A stretch of 42,870 nucleotides of DNA from Candidatus Omnitrophota bacterium (GTDB lineage Bacteria > Omnitrophota > Gorgyraeia > Duberdicusellales > 4484-171), in contig JAQTSA010000002.1 in NCBI GenBank assembly GCA_028711575.1, positions 1 through 42,870 of the forward strand, written 5' to 3'. The position numbers and the translations under genes were made by a program. The notes under the pieces were generated by a model that was not told the origin of the DNA, did no database searches, and worked only from the letters and a program-made list of their open reading frames with translations. Positions 27,824 through 37,075 of the stretch are shown piece by piece. Every line of letters starts with the position of its first letter. Position 1 is the first letter of the stretch.

Positions 27824-28315
27824 ATGATTATCAAACAGAACCGATTAAAAGCAAAAGCTTTTACCTTAATAGAAATAATGCTCGTTATTACTATTTTAGT
27901 TACTTTAGCGGCGATTGCGATTCCTTCATTGCTGCGGGCTTTTGTTACATCAAAAGAAACGACGGCCATAGCCGCCTTAAAAACAATTCTCACGGCAGAA
28001 ATAAAGTATCGGGCAACTAATCCGGTTTATGCCAGCTTAGAGACCTTAGGCGGTGCTAATTATCCTTACCTCGATTCCAAGCTTGGCTGCAGCACGCCGC
28101 CCTGCAAAAAACAGAACTATTTATTTAATGTTACTCCGCTGAGCGGTAACGGATTTTTTGCTGTTGCTGATCCCGAAGAGCCGGACAATTATCGCACCTT
28201 TTATATCGATGAGTCCGGCGTTATCTGTCGTTCAAATACGACTAATACCCCGGTCGCTACCGCTCATGCCAACAGTTCGTCTTGTCCCCCAGGCTATGAT
28301 CAGTGCGGTCAGTAA
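27824..28315 (+). CDS. Second type IV pilin
   Basis: KAFTLIEIMLVITILVTLAAIAIPSLLRAFVTSKETTAIAALKTI; C-terminal TFYIDESGVICRSNTTNTPVATAHANSSSCPPGY is homologous to the first pilin. Confidence 0.9.
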   Translation: MIIKQNRLKAKAFTLIEIMLVITILVTLAAIAIPSLLRAFVTSKETTAIAALKTILTAEIKYRATNPVYASLETLGGANYPYLDSKLGCSTPPCKKQNYLFNVTPLSGNGFFAVADPEEPDNYRTFYIDESGVICRSNTTNTPVATAHANSSSCPPGYDQCGQ

Positions 28316-28398
28316 TTTATAAAAATTATAAACTGGTCAGGCCGTTGTTTTTTTTCGGTTCTATGGTAATATTGACTTATATCAATCAATAAAACTAA

Positions 28399-30984
28399 AT
28401 GAAACGTATTATTTGTTTTCATATATTTTTGATTCTCTTAGGGTTTGCTCTTTTTGTGAGATCCTTTCCGGCGTATTTTCCTCAGTTTAAAAAACAAGCC
28501 GCTTTTGATGTTGAGTTTAAACAGCGGCAAATTGTCCGAAAACAAGTTGCTGATCGTTACCCGGACTATAACGCGGCGATTAAAGATAAAATTATTTCTA
28601 AAATTGTATCTCAAGACCAAAAAGATAAAGTTTTTTTTAATGCCCAAATAGAAAAAGAGTATGATTCGCTAAAAGCTAAATATCAAGACGAAAAAGGCTT
28701 AAGTTATTTTTTAGAAGTTGACCCTTATTGCCGATTGCGTCATACCCGGCTTATTTTGGAGAATGGTTACCCGGGCAACAAAAAAGATGATAAAAATATT
28801 TATGATACTTTTATGCTTGCTCCGAAAGGAGAACCGGTTCAGCCCCATCGGTTTCTGTATTATTTTTCGGCATACTTTTATAAATTGGTTACGATTTTTT
28901 CTCCCGGCCTTTCTTTAGATACTTTTCTTTTTTATTTTCCCTTATTTCTTTTGGCTGTTTTTTTAATAGCCTTCTACTTTTTTTGCGTGACATTTTTTTC
29001 TGAGGTCACTGCTGTTTTAGCGGTATTTTTTGTAAGTACACCAACAGTTTTTATCTTACGTAGTTCGGCCGGATGGTTCGATACTGACATCCTAAACTTA
29101 TTGTTGCCGTTAACGGTTATCTGGTGTTTAGGCCTTGCTGTCAGAGCCGACCGACTGGCCAAATCTACTTTATTTGCGGCTTTAGCCGGTTTTTTTCTTT
29201 CGATATTTGCTTACCACTGGGTTGGTTGGTGGTTTATCATGTTGGTTAGTTTCGGTTTTTTTGTTTTTGCAATTAGCAACCTGATCTCATTGCATTATAA
29301 GGACCGGGCTGAATTGTTAAGAAAAATAAGGCCTTATCTTTTTTCTTTACTGGTGTTTCTGCTTTCCAGCCTTGGGTTTTGTCTTTGGATAGCTGGATTT
29401 GAGCCTTTTAGTTTTGCCTATAGCTCGCTTCAACAAAACTTTGGTCTGGGCAAATCGATGACTCCATCAATTTGGCCTTTAGTAGAATATACGGTCTCAG
29501 AATTAAAACAAGGCAATCCCTTAAATGTGGTTATTCATCTTGGTTTTGATCTTCCGATGGTTGTTTTGGCTCTTTTTAGCACTTTGTTTGTTTTTATAAA
29601 AGAGAAACGTACCCATCGATCGGACGTTGTTGTTCTTTTGCTGTGTTGGCTCTTTTTTATGGCTTTTGCTTTTCTAAAAGGTGTGCGTTTTTCTTTGTTT
29701 CTCATTGTGCCTTTAGCGGTATTTCTAGCTTACACTATCGAATCCGTTGGCCAGGTCTTAATTGATCGGTTTAAGCATAAAATATCGCCAAAGCTTACCG
29801 CGGTGATTAGTTTAATTTTTCTTCTTGTTGTTTTTAGGATGATTTTTCCTGTAGCTAAAAACTCAATCCAAAATAGCTATTCTTTGATCCCGATGATGAA
29901 CGATACTTTAGCTGGAGTGATGAATGAAATTAGAGAAAAAACCCCCTCAAACAGTATCATCAATTCCTGGTGGGATTACGGAAACTGGTTTAAAGAAATC
30001 GCTCGGCGGAGAACGATAGTCGATCCCCAAATACAAAATCGTCCGATAACTTATTGGATGGCCAGGGTCATTGTTTCCAGCGATGAAGAAGAAGCTATCA
30101 GGGTATTGAGAATGATAAATAATTCTTCTGATTTATTGTTTGACCGGATTAACAAATTTTTTGGTGACGAATTTAAAACAATAGCTTTTTTAAGCCGGTT
30201 AATCAAAGAGCCGTATTCCGCGGCAAAGAAAACTGTCGTTGAATATTCTTTGCCGCCGGAGATTGCCCGCGACATTCTGGATAACCTGTTTATAAAAGAA
30301 CCGGCTCCAGCTTATTTTGTTGTTGATAAAAAAATGATCGGGTTTATGTCGAACATCTCTTTTTTAGGAAACTGGAATTTCCCTAAAGTCTACGTAATTA
30401 AACACCTTAACCAGCCAAAAGATACGGTTTTAAATTATTTGAAAGACGTCTTTGGTTTATCTTTTGCTGATGCTGAGTCCCTTTACAATGAAGTAATCTT
30501 TTCTACGACAAAAAGGGAGGAAAGTGAGGTTCTTTCAAAACGGGTTTTTTTTGTTTTACCGCTTTCCGATGGCGAGGTTTCAGAACAAACAATTTACTTT
30601 GATAACAGCGTTGTTTTTGATTTAAATAAAATCGAGGCAAGAAAGTATTTTGAGGCCGGTAGCCTTTGGCGAAAGTTTGGATTTGTATATTTTTATGACG
30701 GAAATACCGTTTCTTTTTCTAAGTCTAAGCAAGAAGAACCGAAAGAAAAACAAGTTAACCTTCAGAATGCTGAAATTCCTTTAAAATCCGGGGTGCTGAT
30801 TATTAAAGAAAAAGATGCTTTTAAATGCGTAGGGCTTTCTGATGAGCAACTGGCTAATAGTATTTTTAGCCGAATGTTTTTTTTAAATGGTAAAACCCTA
30901 AAATATTTTGTGCCGGTTATCGGCGATCAGGAAACCGGCACAATAGTTTTTAAAATTGAGTGGCCTAAATCGGAAGACTTATAA
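28399..30984 (+). CDS. STT3-family oligosaccharyltransferase (AglB/PglB-like)
   Basis: VDPYCRLRHTRLILENGYPG (first acidic motif), SSAGWFDTDILNLLLPL (second acidic motif), NSIINSWWDYGNWFKEIARRRTIVDPQIQNRPITYWMARVIVSSDEEEAIRVLRMIN (WWDYG catalytic motif); N-terminal multi-TM region and C-terminal soluble domain. Confidence 0.93.
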   Translation: MKRIICFHIFLILLGFALFVRSFPAYFPQFKKQAAFDVEFKQRQIVRKQVADRYPDYNAAIKDKIISKIVSQDQKDKVFFNAQIEKEYDSLKAKYQDEKGLSYFLEVDPYCRLRHTRLILENGYPGNKKDDKNIYDTFMLAPKGEPVQPHRFLYYFSAYFYKLVTIFSPGLSLDTFLFYFPLFLLAVFLIAFYFFCVTFFSEVTAVLAVFFVSTPTVFILRSSAGWFDTDILNLLLPLTVIWCLGLAVRADRLAKSTLFAALAGFFLSIFAYHWVGWWFIMLVSFGFFVFAISNLISLHYKDRAELLRKIRPYLFSLLVFLLSSLGFCLWIAGFEPFSFAYSSLQQNFGLGKSMTPSIWPLVEYTVSELKQGNPLNVVIHLGFDLPMVVLALFSTLFVFIKEKRTHRSDVVVLLLCWLFFMAFAFLKGVRFSLFLIVPLAVFLAYTIESVGQVLIDRFKHKISPKLTAVISLIFLLVVFRMIFPVAKNSIQNSYSLIPMMNDTLAGVMNEIREKTPSNSIINSWWDYGNWFKEIARRRTIVDPQIQNRPITYWMARVIVSSDEEEAIRVLRMINNSSDLLFDRINKFFGDEFKTIAFLSRLIKEPYSAAKKTVVEYSLPPEIARDILDNLFIKEPAPAYFVVDKKMIGFMSNISFLGNWNFPKVYVIKHLNQPKDTVLNYLKDVFGLSFADAESLYNEVIFSTTKREESEVLSKRVFFVLPLSDGEVSEQTIYFDNSVVFDLNKIEARKYFEAGSLWRKFGFVYFYDGNTVSFSKSKQEEPKEKQVNLQNAEIPLKSGVLIIKEKDAFKCVGLSDEQLANSIFSRMFFLNGKTLKYFVPVIGDQETGTIVFKIEWPKSEDL

Positions 30985-31068
30985 TCTTTTGAGGATTTGT
31001 TGACAACTGTGATATCTAGTATAATATTATAGGTAGAGAAACGAAAACAAAATTAAAGTTTTAAAATA

Positions 31069-31539
31069 ATGAAAGGCCAGGCAAGAAGTTTCTTAGTAAA
31101 AGAAAGAAAACTTAAGGCTCAACTCTCTTTGGGGTTCACTTTGGTTGAGATAATGATTGTTATCGCAATTATTATTATCTTAGCCGCCGCCTTGCTGCCG
31201 AACATTCTTCGGGCCCAAATCATATCAAATGAGGCAACTGCCATAAGCAATTTGCGCGGAACGTTTACCGTTTTACAGATATATTATAATGACCATAACC
31301 GTTCTTTTCCCCAGGAATTTTCTGATCTTAGCGGATATATAAGTCAGAAACTGATTTCCGGTGAAAAATCAGGATATTTATTCAATTATACTCGGGATAG
31401 TGCCGATGAATTTCATCTGAATGCTAATCCCCGGACACATAAACGAACCGGCGAAAAATATTTTTATTTAGATGAAACCGGTATAATGCGTTATGATTTA
31501 ACGCAGGAAGCTGACGAGAATGATAACATTACCGAATAG
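31069..31539 (+). CDS. Third type IV pilin-like protein
   Basis: LSLGFTLVEIMIVIAIIIILAAALLPNILRAQIISNEATAISNLRGTF; about 22-aa leader if the annotated ATG is used. Confidence 0.87.
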   Translation: MKGQARSFLVKERKLKAQLSLGFTLVEIMIVIAIIIILAAALLPNILRAQIISNEATAISNLRGTFTVLQIYYNDHNRSFPQEFSDLSGYISQKLISGEKSGYLFNYTRDSADEFHLNANPRTHKRTGEKYFYLDETGIMRYDLTQEADENDNITE

Positions 31540-32497
31540 TAAGATCAGCACAAAAAAAAGTTTTGTTGCTATTAATTTAGGCAACAACAGCGTAAAAGGG
31601 GTAGTAGTTTCGGCTAATAAAATTGTTGATTATTTTATTGAAAAAAAAGATGATCTACCTGTATTGTTAAAAGATATTTGGAGTAAAAAACGAAACCTTC
31701 CTGAAAAAGTTAAAATTTCCCTAAAAGATCCGGCAACTTTGATCCGATATTTTAATTTTCCTAAGTTAGACAAAAAAAAGATGCGGGCCGCGCTTTTTTT
31801 TGAGCTTAACAAACATATTCCTTTTTTACCGCAGGAAGTTTATTTTGATTATGCGATTTTAGAAGAGGCGTCTCCACGGGAAGTTTTTTTACTGCTTGCT
31901 GTCGCTAAGAAACAGTTTATTGATGCAATTGTCAGCGCTTTCCAAAACCAAGGTTTAAAAATTATAGATATTAATTTAGATAGTGTTTGTCTGGCGAATC
32001 TTTTCTTAAAAGTATATAAAGAAGAAAAGAATAAAAACAGCGCTATTTTAGACATTGGGCATAGTTGCTCTAGTTTAAGCATTTTAAAAGATGGCTTGCC
32101 TTTTGTAACTCGGGATTTAGAGTTTAATGGCAGTGATGCTTTTTCAACTTTATCGCATATGAAAGCTCTGCCGCTGAAAGAAATAGAAGCCTGGGTCGAA
32201 TCTCCTGAAAATTCCGGCGAATTTTTATCGTTGATCCAATACAGCATTTCTAATTTAGCCAAAGAAATAAAAAATTCTTTTGACTACTTTGAATTAAATA
32301 AGGGTGAAAGGGTACAAACACTTTATCTTACAGGAGGGTTGGCTAATCTCGCGGAGCTTAATGAGGTTTTTAGTGAATCTTTAGGGCTTGAGGTTAAGAC
32401 TTTGGGAGATTTTTCAAAACTTAATCTGAGTTTACCAGACGCCGAGTTTGATAAGGTTAAAAACGGTTTAGCTGTTTCTCTGGGCTTGTCGTTGTAA
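31520..32497 (+). CDS. pilM: PilM-like actin-fold pilus assembly protein
   Basis: FVAINLGNNSVKGVVVS, ELNKHIPF..QEVYFDYAILEE, AILDIGHSCSSLSILKDGLPFVTRDLEFNG, LTGGLANLAEL. Confidence 0.85.
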   Translation: MITLPNSKISTKKSFVAINLGNNSVKGVVVSANKIVDYFIEKKDDLPVLLKDIWSKKRNLPEKVKISLKDPATLIRYFNFPKLDKKKMRAALFFELNKHIPFLPQEVYFDYAILEEASPREVFLLLAVAKKQFIDAIVSAFQNQGLKIIDINLDSVCLANLFLKVYKEEKNKNSAILDIGHSCSSLSILKDGLPFVTRDLEFNGSDAFSTLSHMKALPLKEIEAWVESPENSGEFLSLIQYSISNLAKEIKNSFDYFELNKGERVQTLYLTGGLANLAELNEVFSESLGLEVKTLGDFSKLNLSLPDAEFDKVKNGLAVSLGLSL

Positions 32498-32514
32498 CTT
32501 AAAGAATTAAAAAA

Positions 32515-33078
32515 ATGGAAAAAATAAAAATCAATCTTAATCCAAGCAAGGAAGAAAAGCTGGAACTATTTTTTGATAAAGCGGTCGAGACTAATCCTTC
32601 CTTAATTATGGTTATTATAGTTATGGCGGCTATAACTTTAGTTTTACAAATGATAGTATTTTCTAAAGGCGCCCGTTACCGGGCTTTAGCCCGGGAGTGG
32701 AAACAATGGGAAAGTAAATATCAGGCTGTAACCGAATTAAAAAACGAAATGATTAAATTAGAGCAGAATAAAAAAATGGTTGAGGGCGGTCTTGTGCCAG
32801 TGAATGTTTCTAAACTGTTGGAAGCGGTTTACGTGTCTTTGCCGAGCAATATCTGGTTTGATATTTTGGAGTATCGGCCTCAGAAATTTTATATTAAAGG
32901 TAAAGTCGTTAAAATGCAGGAAGATGCCATGGTTTCTTTGGGGGATAAATTTATTAAACCTCTGAAAGAACAAAAAGCTTTTACCGATCTTTTTAAAGAA
33001 ATAAATATAAAAAATACCCATAAAACGCTGTATCGCGGCGTTGATGTTTTGGAGTTTGAAATAGAATGTCTAAATTAA
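32515..33078 (+). CDS. pilN: PilN-like pilus assembly protein
   Basis: KINLNPSKEEK N-terminus, one TM helix, coiled coil, periplasmic domain (VYVSLPSNIWFDILEYRPQKFYIKGKV); position between pilM and pilO. Confidence 0.75.
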   Translation: MEKIKINLNPSKEEKLELFFDKAVETNPSLIMVIIVMAAITLVLQMIVFSKGARYRALAREWKQWESKYQAVTELKNEMIKLEQNKKMVEGGLVPVNVSKLLEAVYVSLPSNIWFDILEYRPQKFYIKGKVVKMQEDAMVSLGDKFIKPLKEQKAFTDLFKEINIKNTHKTLYRGVDVLEFEIECLN

Positions 33079-33623
33079 ACCGATTATTAGAAAAAGAAAG
33101 AATTGTCTTTATCGTTTTAGCTTTGATTTGTTTGTTTGGTATTTTTTTTGTTTTACCGGTAAGTTTTACGAACGCTTTTCGGATTGGTAAAGCTAAAGTG
33201 GGAGTAAACGATAAGTTAAATCAAGTTAAGGCTTTTTGGCCACAAAAAGATCAGTACCACAAAAACATTAAATCTTTAACGGAAGAGATTGATTCTGTTC
33301 AATCAAAAATAATTGAATCTCAGCAAGAACCTGAATTTTTGTCATTTGTGTCATCTAAAAGTAAAGAGTTTAATATTGATATAGAAATTCTTCAGCCCCT
33401 AAGCCAGACTTTCTATATAAATTTAGGTGATAAAGTCTTAAATTATTTTCCAGTAAAGATAAAAGCCAAGGGTAGTTATCATGATTTGCAAAAATTTATT
33501 GATTATGTTCAGAACAGCCGGTATTTTATGGAAATAAAAGAGTTAAAGTTGTCTTTTCAAGGAACACATAATACTATTGAGATTTTGTTATGCGGTGTAA
33601 TTCAAAACAAAAAAGAGCAGTAG
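33066..33623 (+). CDS. pilO: PilO-like pilus assembly protein
   Basis: TM helix, coiled coil, then LSQTFYINLGDKVLNYFPVKIKAKGSYHDLQKFIDYVQNSRYFMEIKELKL. Confidence 0.8.
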   Translation: MSKLNRLLEKERIVFIVLALICLFGIFFVLPVSFTNAFRIGKAKVGVNDKLNQVKAFWPQKDQYHKNIKSLTEEIDSVQSKIIESQQEPEFLSFVSSKSKEFNIDIEILQPLSQTFYINLGDKVLNYFPVKIKAKGSYHDLQKFIDYVQNSRYFMEIKELKLSFQGTHNTIEILLCGVIQNKKEQ

Positions 33624-33937
33624 TTATCGGGGTTTTTTTATTAACCGGAATCTTTTTGACTTTGGCTGATAAATCCCATAGCCAAGGCCAGCGAGATCCG
33701 ATGAGTCCTTTAGTTTCGATTAATGGACAAATACTTATTGCTATTGATGATGGGCCCAGCGACCTTATTCTACAGGGAATACTCTATTCACCAGACTCGG
33801 CTTCGGTTATTATAAGCGGCGAAATCCTAAAAGAAAATGATAAAATTTACGATTATCTGGTAGAAAAAATAAGTGAAAAACAAGTCATTTTAGTTAATGA
33901 TAATGAAAAAATAGTTTTAAAATTGGAGGAAGAATGA
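33590..33937 (+). CDS. PilP/GspC-like small periplasmic protein
   Basis: N-terminal TM, RDPMSPLV, DLILQGILYSPDSASVIISGEILKENDKIYDYLVEKISEKQVIL; lies between pilO and the secretin gene. Confidence 0.65.
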   Translation: MRCNSKQKRAVVIGVFLLTGIFLTLADKSHSQGQRDPMSPLVSINGQILIAIDDGPSDLILQGILYSPDSASVIISGEILKENDKIYDYLVEKISEKQVILVNDNEKIVLKLEEE

Positions 33938-35355
33938 AGCTACTATCTCGTTTGTTTTTTATTTCGGTTTTTATTCTAGTCTTTGTGTCCGGGGAAGTTT
34001 TTTCACAGTCGGAAAATGTTATTTCAGCAATTAAATTTAAAGACGCGGATATTAATATTGTTCTGCAGTCTATAGCGGAAAAAGCTGTCAAAGGCGGTAA
34101 AAAAGTCAACATTGTAACTAGTCCCAATGTTCACGGTTTAGTTAGTGTAAATTTAGAAAGTGTTGATTGGCAAACAGCTATGAAAGTAATTTTAAAAGCT
34201 TATGATTATGGTTATGAATGGGTTGGCGAGAATATTGTTCTTGTCGCGCCATTAGATGAACTGGCGGATAAAAGGAAAAAATCAGCTTTGGCAAAAGAAG
34301 CGGAACCGTTAGAAACTAAAACGTTTATTTTGAGTTTTGCTAAGGTCGCTGATTTACAGGGATCAATCGCTAGTTTGTTGACTGAGCGCGGCCGATTAAC
34401 TTCAGATTCAAGGGCGAACGCTTTAGTCGTAGTTGATACTCAGTCAAGCCTGGAAGTTGTCGAAAAAGCTATCAGAAATTTGGATACAATTACTCCTCAG
34501 GTTTTAGTTGAAGCGAAGATTGTGGAAACAAACCTTAATAAATCAGAAAATTTGGGAATCAAATGGAACTTAAAGGTTTCGGCTTCCGGATCAAAGCGTC
34601 CGACGACTTGGCCGTTTACCTCTGAGGTTAAAGGAACCGGTTCAAAAATGTTTCCGGTAATCCAAACGCCAAGCGAGTTGGAAAGGGTTAATACTACCGA
34701 GACCAATGCTTCAGGGGACTCGGTTACTTCTTCAGAAGAACGAGTTTGGAATAAGTTAGCTCCAGGTTTCCCGGCAGTAAGCGCGGATGAATTTACTTTT
34801 GGAACTTTAGATTTTTCCCAAATGCAAGTTGTTTTAGAAGCTTTAGCTGCCCGTTCGGGAACGGAAATTGTATCTAACCCTAAAATAACAACTCTTGATA
34901 ATAGCCCGGCGTCGATTAAAGTTGCGACTGAATGGCCGATACCAAGATACACCTATAATAAAGAGACTGGAACCTATGAGATTACTGGTTTTGAGTATAA
35001 ACCGATAGGCGTAACTTTAAATGTCCTGCCTCAGATTAATCAGGAAGGATATATTACCATGGATATTCGTCCCGAGGTAAGTGAGATTATCGGTGAAGTA
35101 GCTTTTGGCGGCACGGCGAGTTTGCCTTTAGTTAATACTCAGACTACAGCTACCAAAGTTATGGTAAAAAATGGTGAAACCCTTGTTATTGGCGGGTTAA
35201 TAAAAGATAAAAAGGGTGATAATTATCAAAAGATACCGATTTTAGGGGATATTCCCTTTTTAGGTAGAATTTTTAAGTATAAGAGTAAAACTGGCGAGAA
35301 GAAGGACCTTTTAATTTTTATAACGCCGAAGATTATTACACCTAAGCGGGAGTAG
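33934..35355 (+). CDS. pilQ: Secretin (PilQ/GspD family)
   Basis: STN/N0 domain (IKFKDADINIVLQSIAEK), N1-like domain, secretin core IVSNPKITTLDNSPASIKVATEWP..., VMVKNGETLVIGGLIKDKK...IPILGDIPFLGRIFKYKSKTGEKKDLLIFITPKII. Confidence 0.94.
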   Translation: MKLLSRLFFISVFILVFVSGEVFSQSENVISAIKFKDADINIVLQSIAEKAVKGGKKVNIVTSPNVHGLVSVNLESVDWQTAMKVILKAYDYGYEWVGENIVLVAPLDELADKRKKSALAKEAEPLETKTFILSFAKVADLQGSIASLLTERGRLTSDSRANALVVVDTQSSLEVVEKAIRNLDTITPQVLVEAKIVETNLNKSENLGIKWNLKVSASGSKRPTTWPFTSEVKGTGSKMFPVIQTPSELERVNTTETNASGDSVTSSEERVWNKLAPGFPAVSADEFTFGTLDFSQMQVVLEALAARSGTEIVSNPKITTLDNSPASIKVATEWPIPRYTYNKETGTYEITGFEYKPIGVTLNVLPQINQEGYITMDIRPEVSEIIGEVAFGGTASLPLVNTQTTATKVMVKNGETLVIGGLIKDKKGDNYQKIPILGDIPFLGRIFKYKSKTGEKKDLLIFITPKIITPKRE

Positions 35356-35358
35356 ACA

Positions 35359-36156
35359 ATGACTACTGATTTTTCCGGGTTAAAACAGGCACCGTTTAAT
35401 ATTACCTGTAATCCTAATCTTTTTTTTGAGAGCGTTTCCCACAAAGAGGCTTATGCTGCCCTTTTGTACGGTATTCAGTGCAAAAAAGGAATTATTATGA
35501 TTACCGGAGAAGTTGGCACCGGGAAAACCACCCTTTGTAAGGTTTTACTTGAAAGACTTGACTCAAAAACAAAAACTTCTTTGATCTTAAATCCCTGTTT
35601 CAATGAAAGCGAATTGTTACGGGCAATTATTGAGGATTTTGGTATTGCCGATGTAAAGAGAAGCCGGCTTCAAATGATAAACCAGCTAAACTCCTTTTTA
35701 GTTGAAAGCAGCGCTGGTTCGGGTAACGCTGTGCTGATTATTGATGAAGCTCAAAATCTTTCTGATCGTCAGCTTGAACAAATAAGGCTTCTTTCTAACC
35801 TCGAAACTTATCAGCATAAATTATTGCAAATAGTTTTGGTAGGTCAGCCGGAGTTAGTTGATAAACTTAAAAAACCAAATTTGCGTCAGATCCGCCAAAG
35901 AATATTTGTTAAGTATAATTTGTCTCCTTTAAGCCGGAGTGAGATTGAAGAATATGTTAATATTCGGCTCCAGCAAACAGAAAACAAAAATATAATGTTT
36001 TATCCGGAAAGTTACGATATTATTTATAATTTTTCTCAAGGTATCCCAAGGCTGATTAATATGATTTGCGACCGGGCTTTACTTTTTGGTTTTGTTAAGG
36101 AGACTGATATTCTTGATAAAGCGGTTTTAGAATCTTGTCTTAAAGAGTTAATCTAG
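35359..36156 (+). CDS. ExeA/GspA-type AAA ATPase
   Basis: PFNITCNPNLFFESVSHKEAYAALLYGIQCKKGIIMITGEVGTGKTTLCK, AVLIIDEAQNLSDRQLEQIRLLSNLET, LVGQPELVDKLKKPNLRQIRQRI. Confidence 0.92.
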   Translation: MTTDFSGLKQAPFNITCNPNLFFESVSHKEAYAALLYGIQCKKGIIMITGEVGTGKTTLCKVLLERLDSKTKTSLILNPCFNESELLRAIIEDFGIADVKRSRLQMINQLNSFLVESSAGSGNAVLIIDEAQNLSDRQLEQIRLLSNLETYQHKLLQIVLVGQPELVDKLKKPNLRQIRQRIFVKYNLSPLSRSEIEEYVNIRLQQTENKNIMFYPESYDIIYNFSQGIPRLINMICDRALLFGFVKETDILDKAVLESCLKELI

Positions 36157-36192
36157 AAAAAAGAAAAAATAAGAAATAAGAAGGAAGGGTTT

Positions 36193-36726
36193 ATGAGTAT
36201 CATTTACGAAGCCTTAAAAAAACTGGAATTGAAAAAACCAACAAAAGGATTAAAGGTAAATAACCGAACCCGGGCCTTTCAAATGCCCTATAAGACTAAT
36301 TATTTTGCGGTTGTAATCATTGTGTTTATATCTTTAGGGTTTTTGTTTTGGTTTAATAAATTTTCCGATAGCCTTTTGGGTTCCCAAAAAATTGCGACGA
36401 GCCCAGTTAATGCTCTTTCCGGGGGGCTTAAACAATCGGATAGTAGAAGTTTGACCCGCTTTGCTAAAAGCAATGAAGCCGGATTTAAAGTTGAGAAAAC
36501 CTGGCCGCTGACCCGCCAGGATATTAAAGAGAGCTTTAGCGATGATATTTATCAGCTTCAGGGAATCCTTTATACTGAAGACAAGCCGTTTGCCTTTATT
36601 AATGGGCGAAAAGTAAATGTAGGTGATTGGGTAAATAATGCTCGAGTCGATAAAATTACAGTTAATGGAGTTGAACTTGTTTCCGGAAACGACAGCTTTG
36701 TTTTAGGGCTAAATTACAGCGACTGA
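36193..36726 (+). CDS. GspB/ExeB-like protein
   Basis: MSIIYEALKKLELKK N-terminus, TM helix, C-terminal LQGILYTEDKPFAFINGRKVNVGDWVNNARVDKITVNGVEL. Confidence 0.75.
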   Translation: MSIIYEALKKLELKKPTKGLKVNNRTRAFQMPYKTNYFAVVIIVFISLGFLFWFNKFSDSLLGSQKIATSPVNALSGGLKQSDSRSLTRFAKSNEAGFKVEKTWPLTRQDIKESFSDDIYQLQGILYTEDKPFAFINGRKVNVGDWVNNARVDKITVNGVELVSGNDSFVLGLNYSD

Positions 36727-36770
36727 TATTATTTATTCTTTAATTGAAACAAATAAGAGGAGGTTTTAAG

Positions 36771-36974
36771 ATGAAAACAGATTATCAATTAGGGGAAGAT
36801 ATTTTCTTAGCTTGCGGAACTTTTTTTGTTTTAGCCGCGGCGATTATGAAGCTTTTTGATTTTAAAATTAATTTAGGATTATCAATTGCCGACGCTAAAA
36901 CAGTTGCTATTATTGGCGCGATATGTATTTTATTAAATATTGCTTTAAATGTGCAAGAGCTAACCCGTAAGTAA
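36771..36974 (+). CDS. Small two-TM membrane protein, unknown
   Basis: AGGAGG ribosome-binding site; MKTDYQLGEDIFLACGTFFVLAAAIMKLFDFKINLGLSIADAKTVAIIGAICILLNIALNVQELTRK. Confidence 0.5.
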   Translation: MKTDYQLGEDIFLACGTFFVLAAAIMKLFDFKINLGLSIADAKTVAIIGAICILLNIALNVQELTRK

Positions 36975-37075
36975 CCGAACTAAGTAGAATTACCCTCTCG
37001 TTTATTCTTTTCTTAGAGCCGTTTTTTCTGTAGAAATAGGAATCGTTCTATAGTGGCTGATTAAACCAAAAATTT

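Noticed and set aside
31849-32262. Minus-strand 137-aa ORF opposite pilM
   Set aside because: Fully overlapped by a recognisable PilM; low-complexity mirror ORF.
34497-34952. Minus-strand 151-aa ORF opposite the secretin
   Set aside because: Entirely antisense to a well-supported secretin core; no independent start signals.
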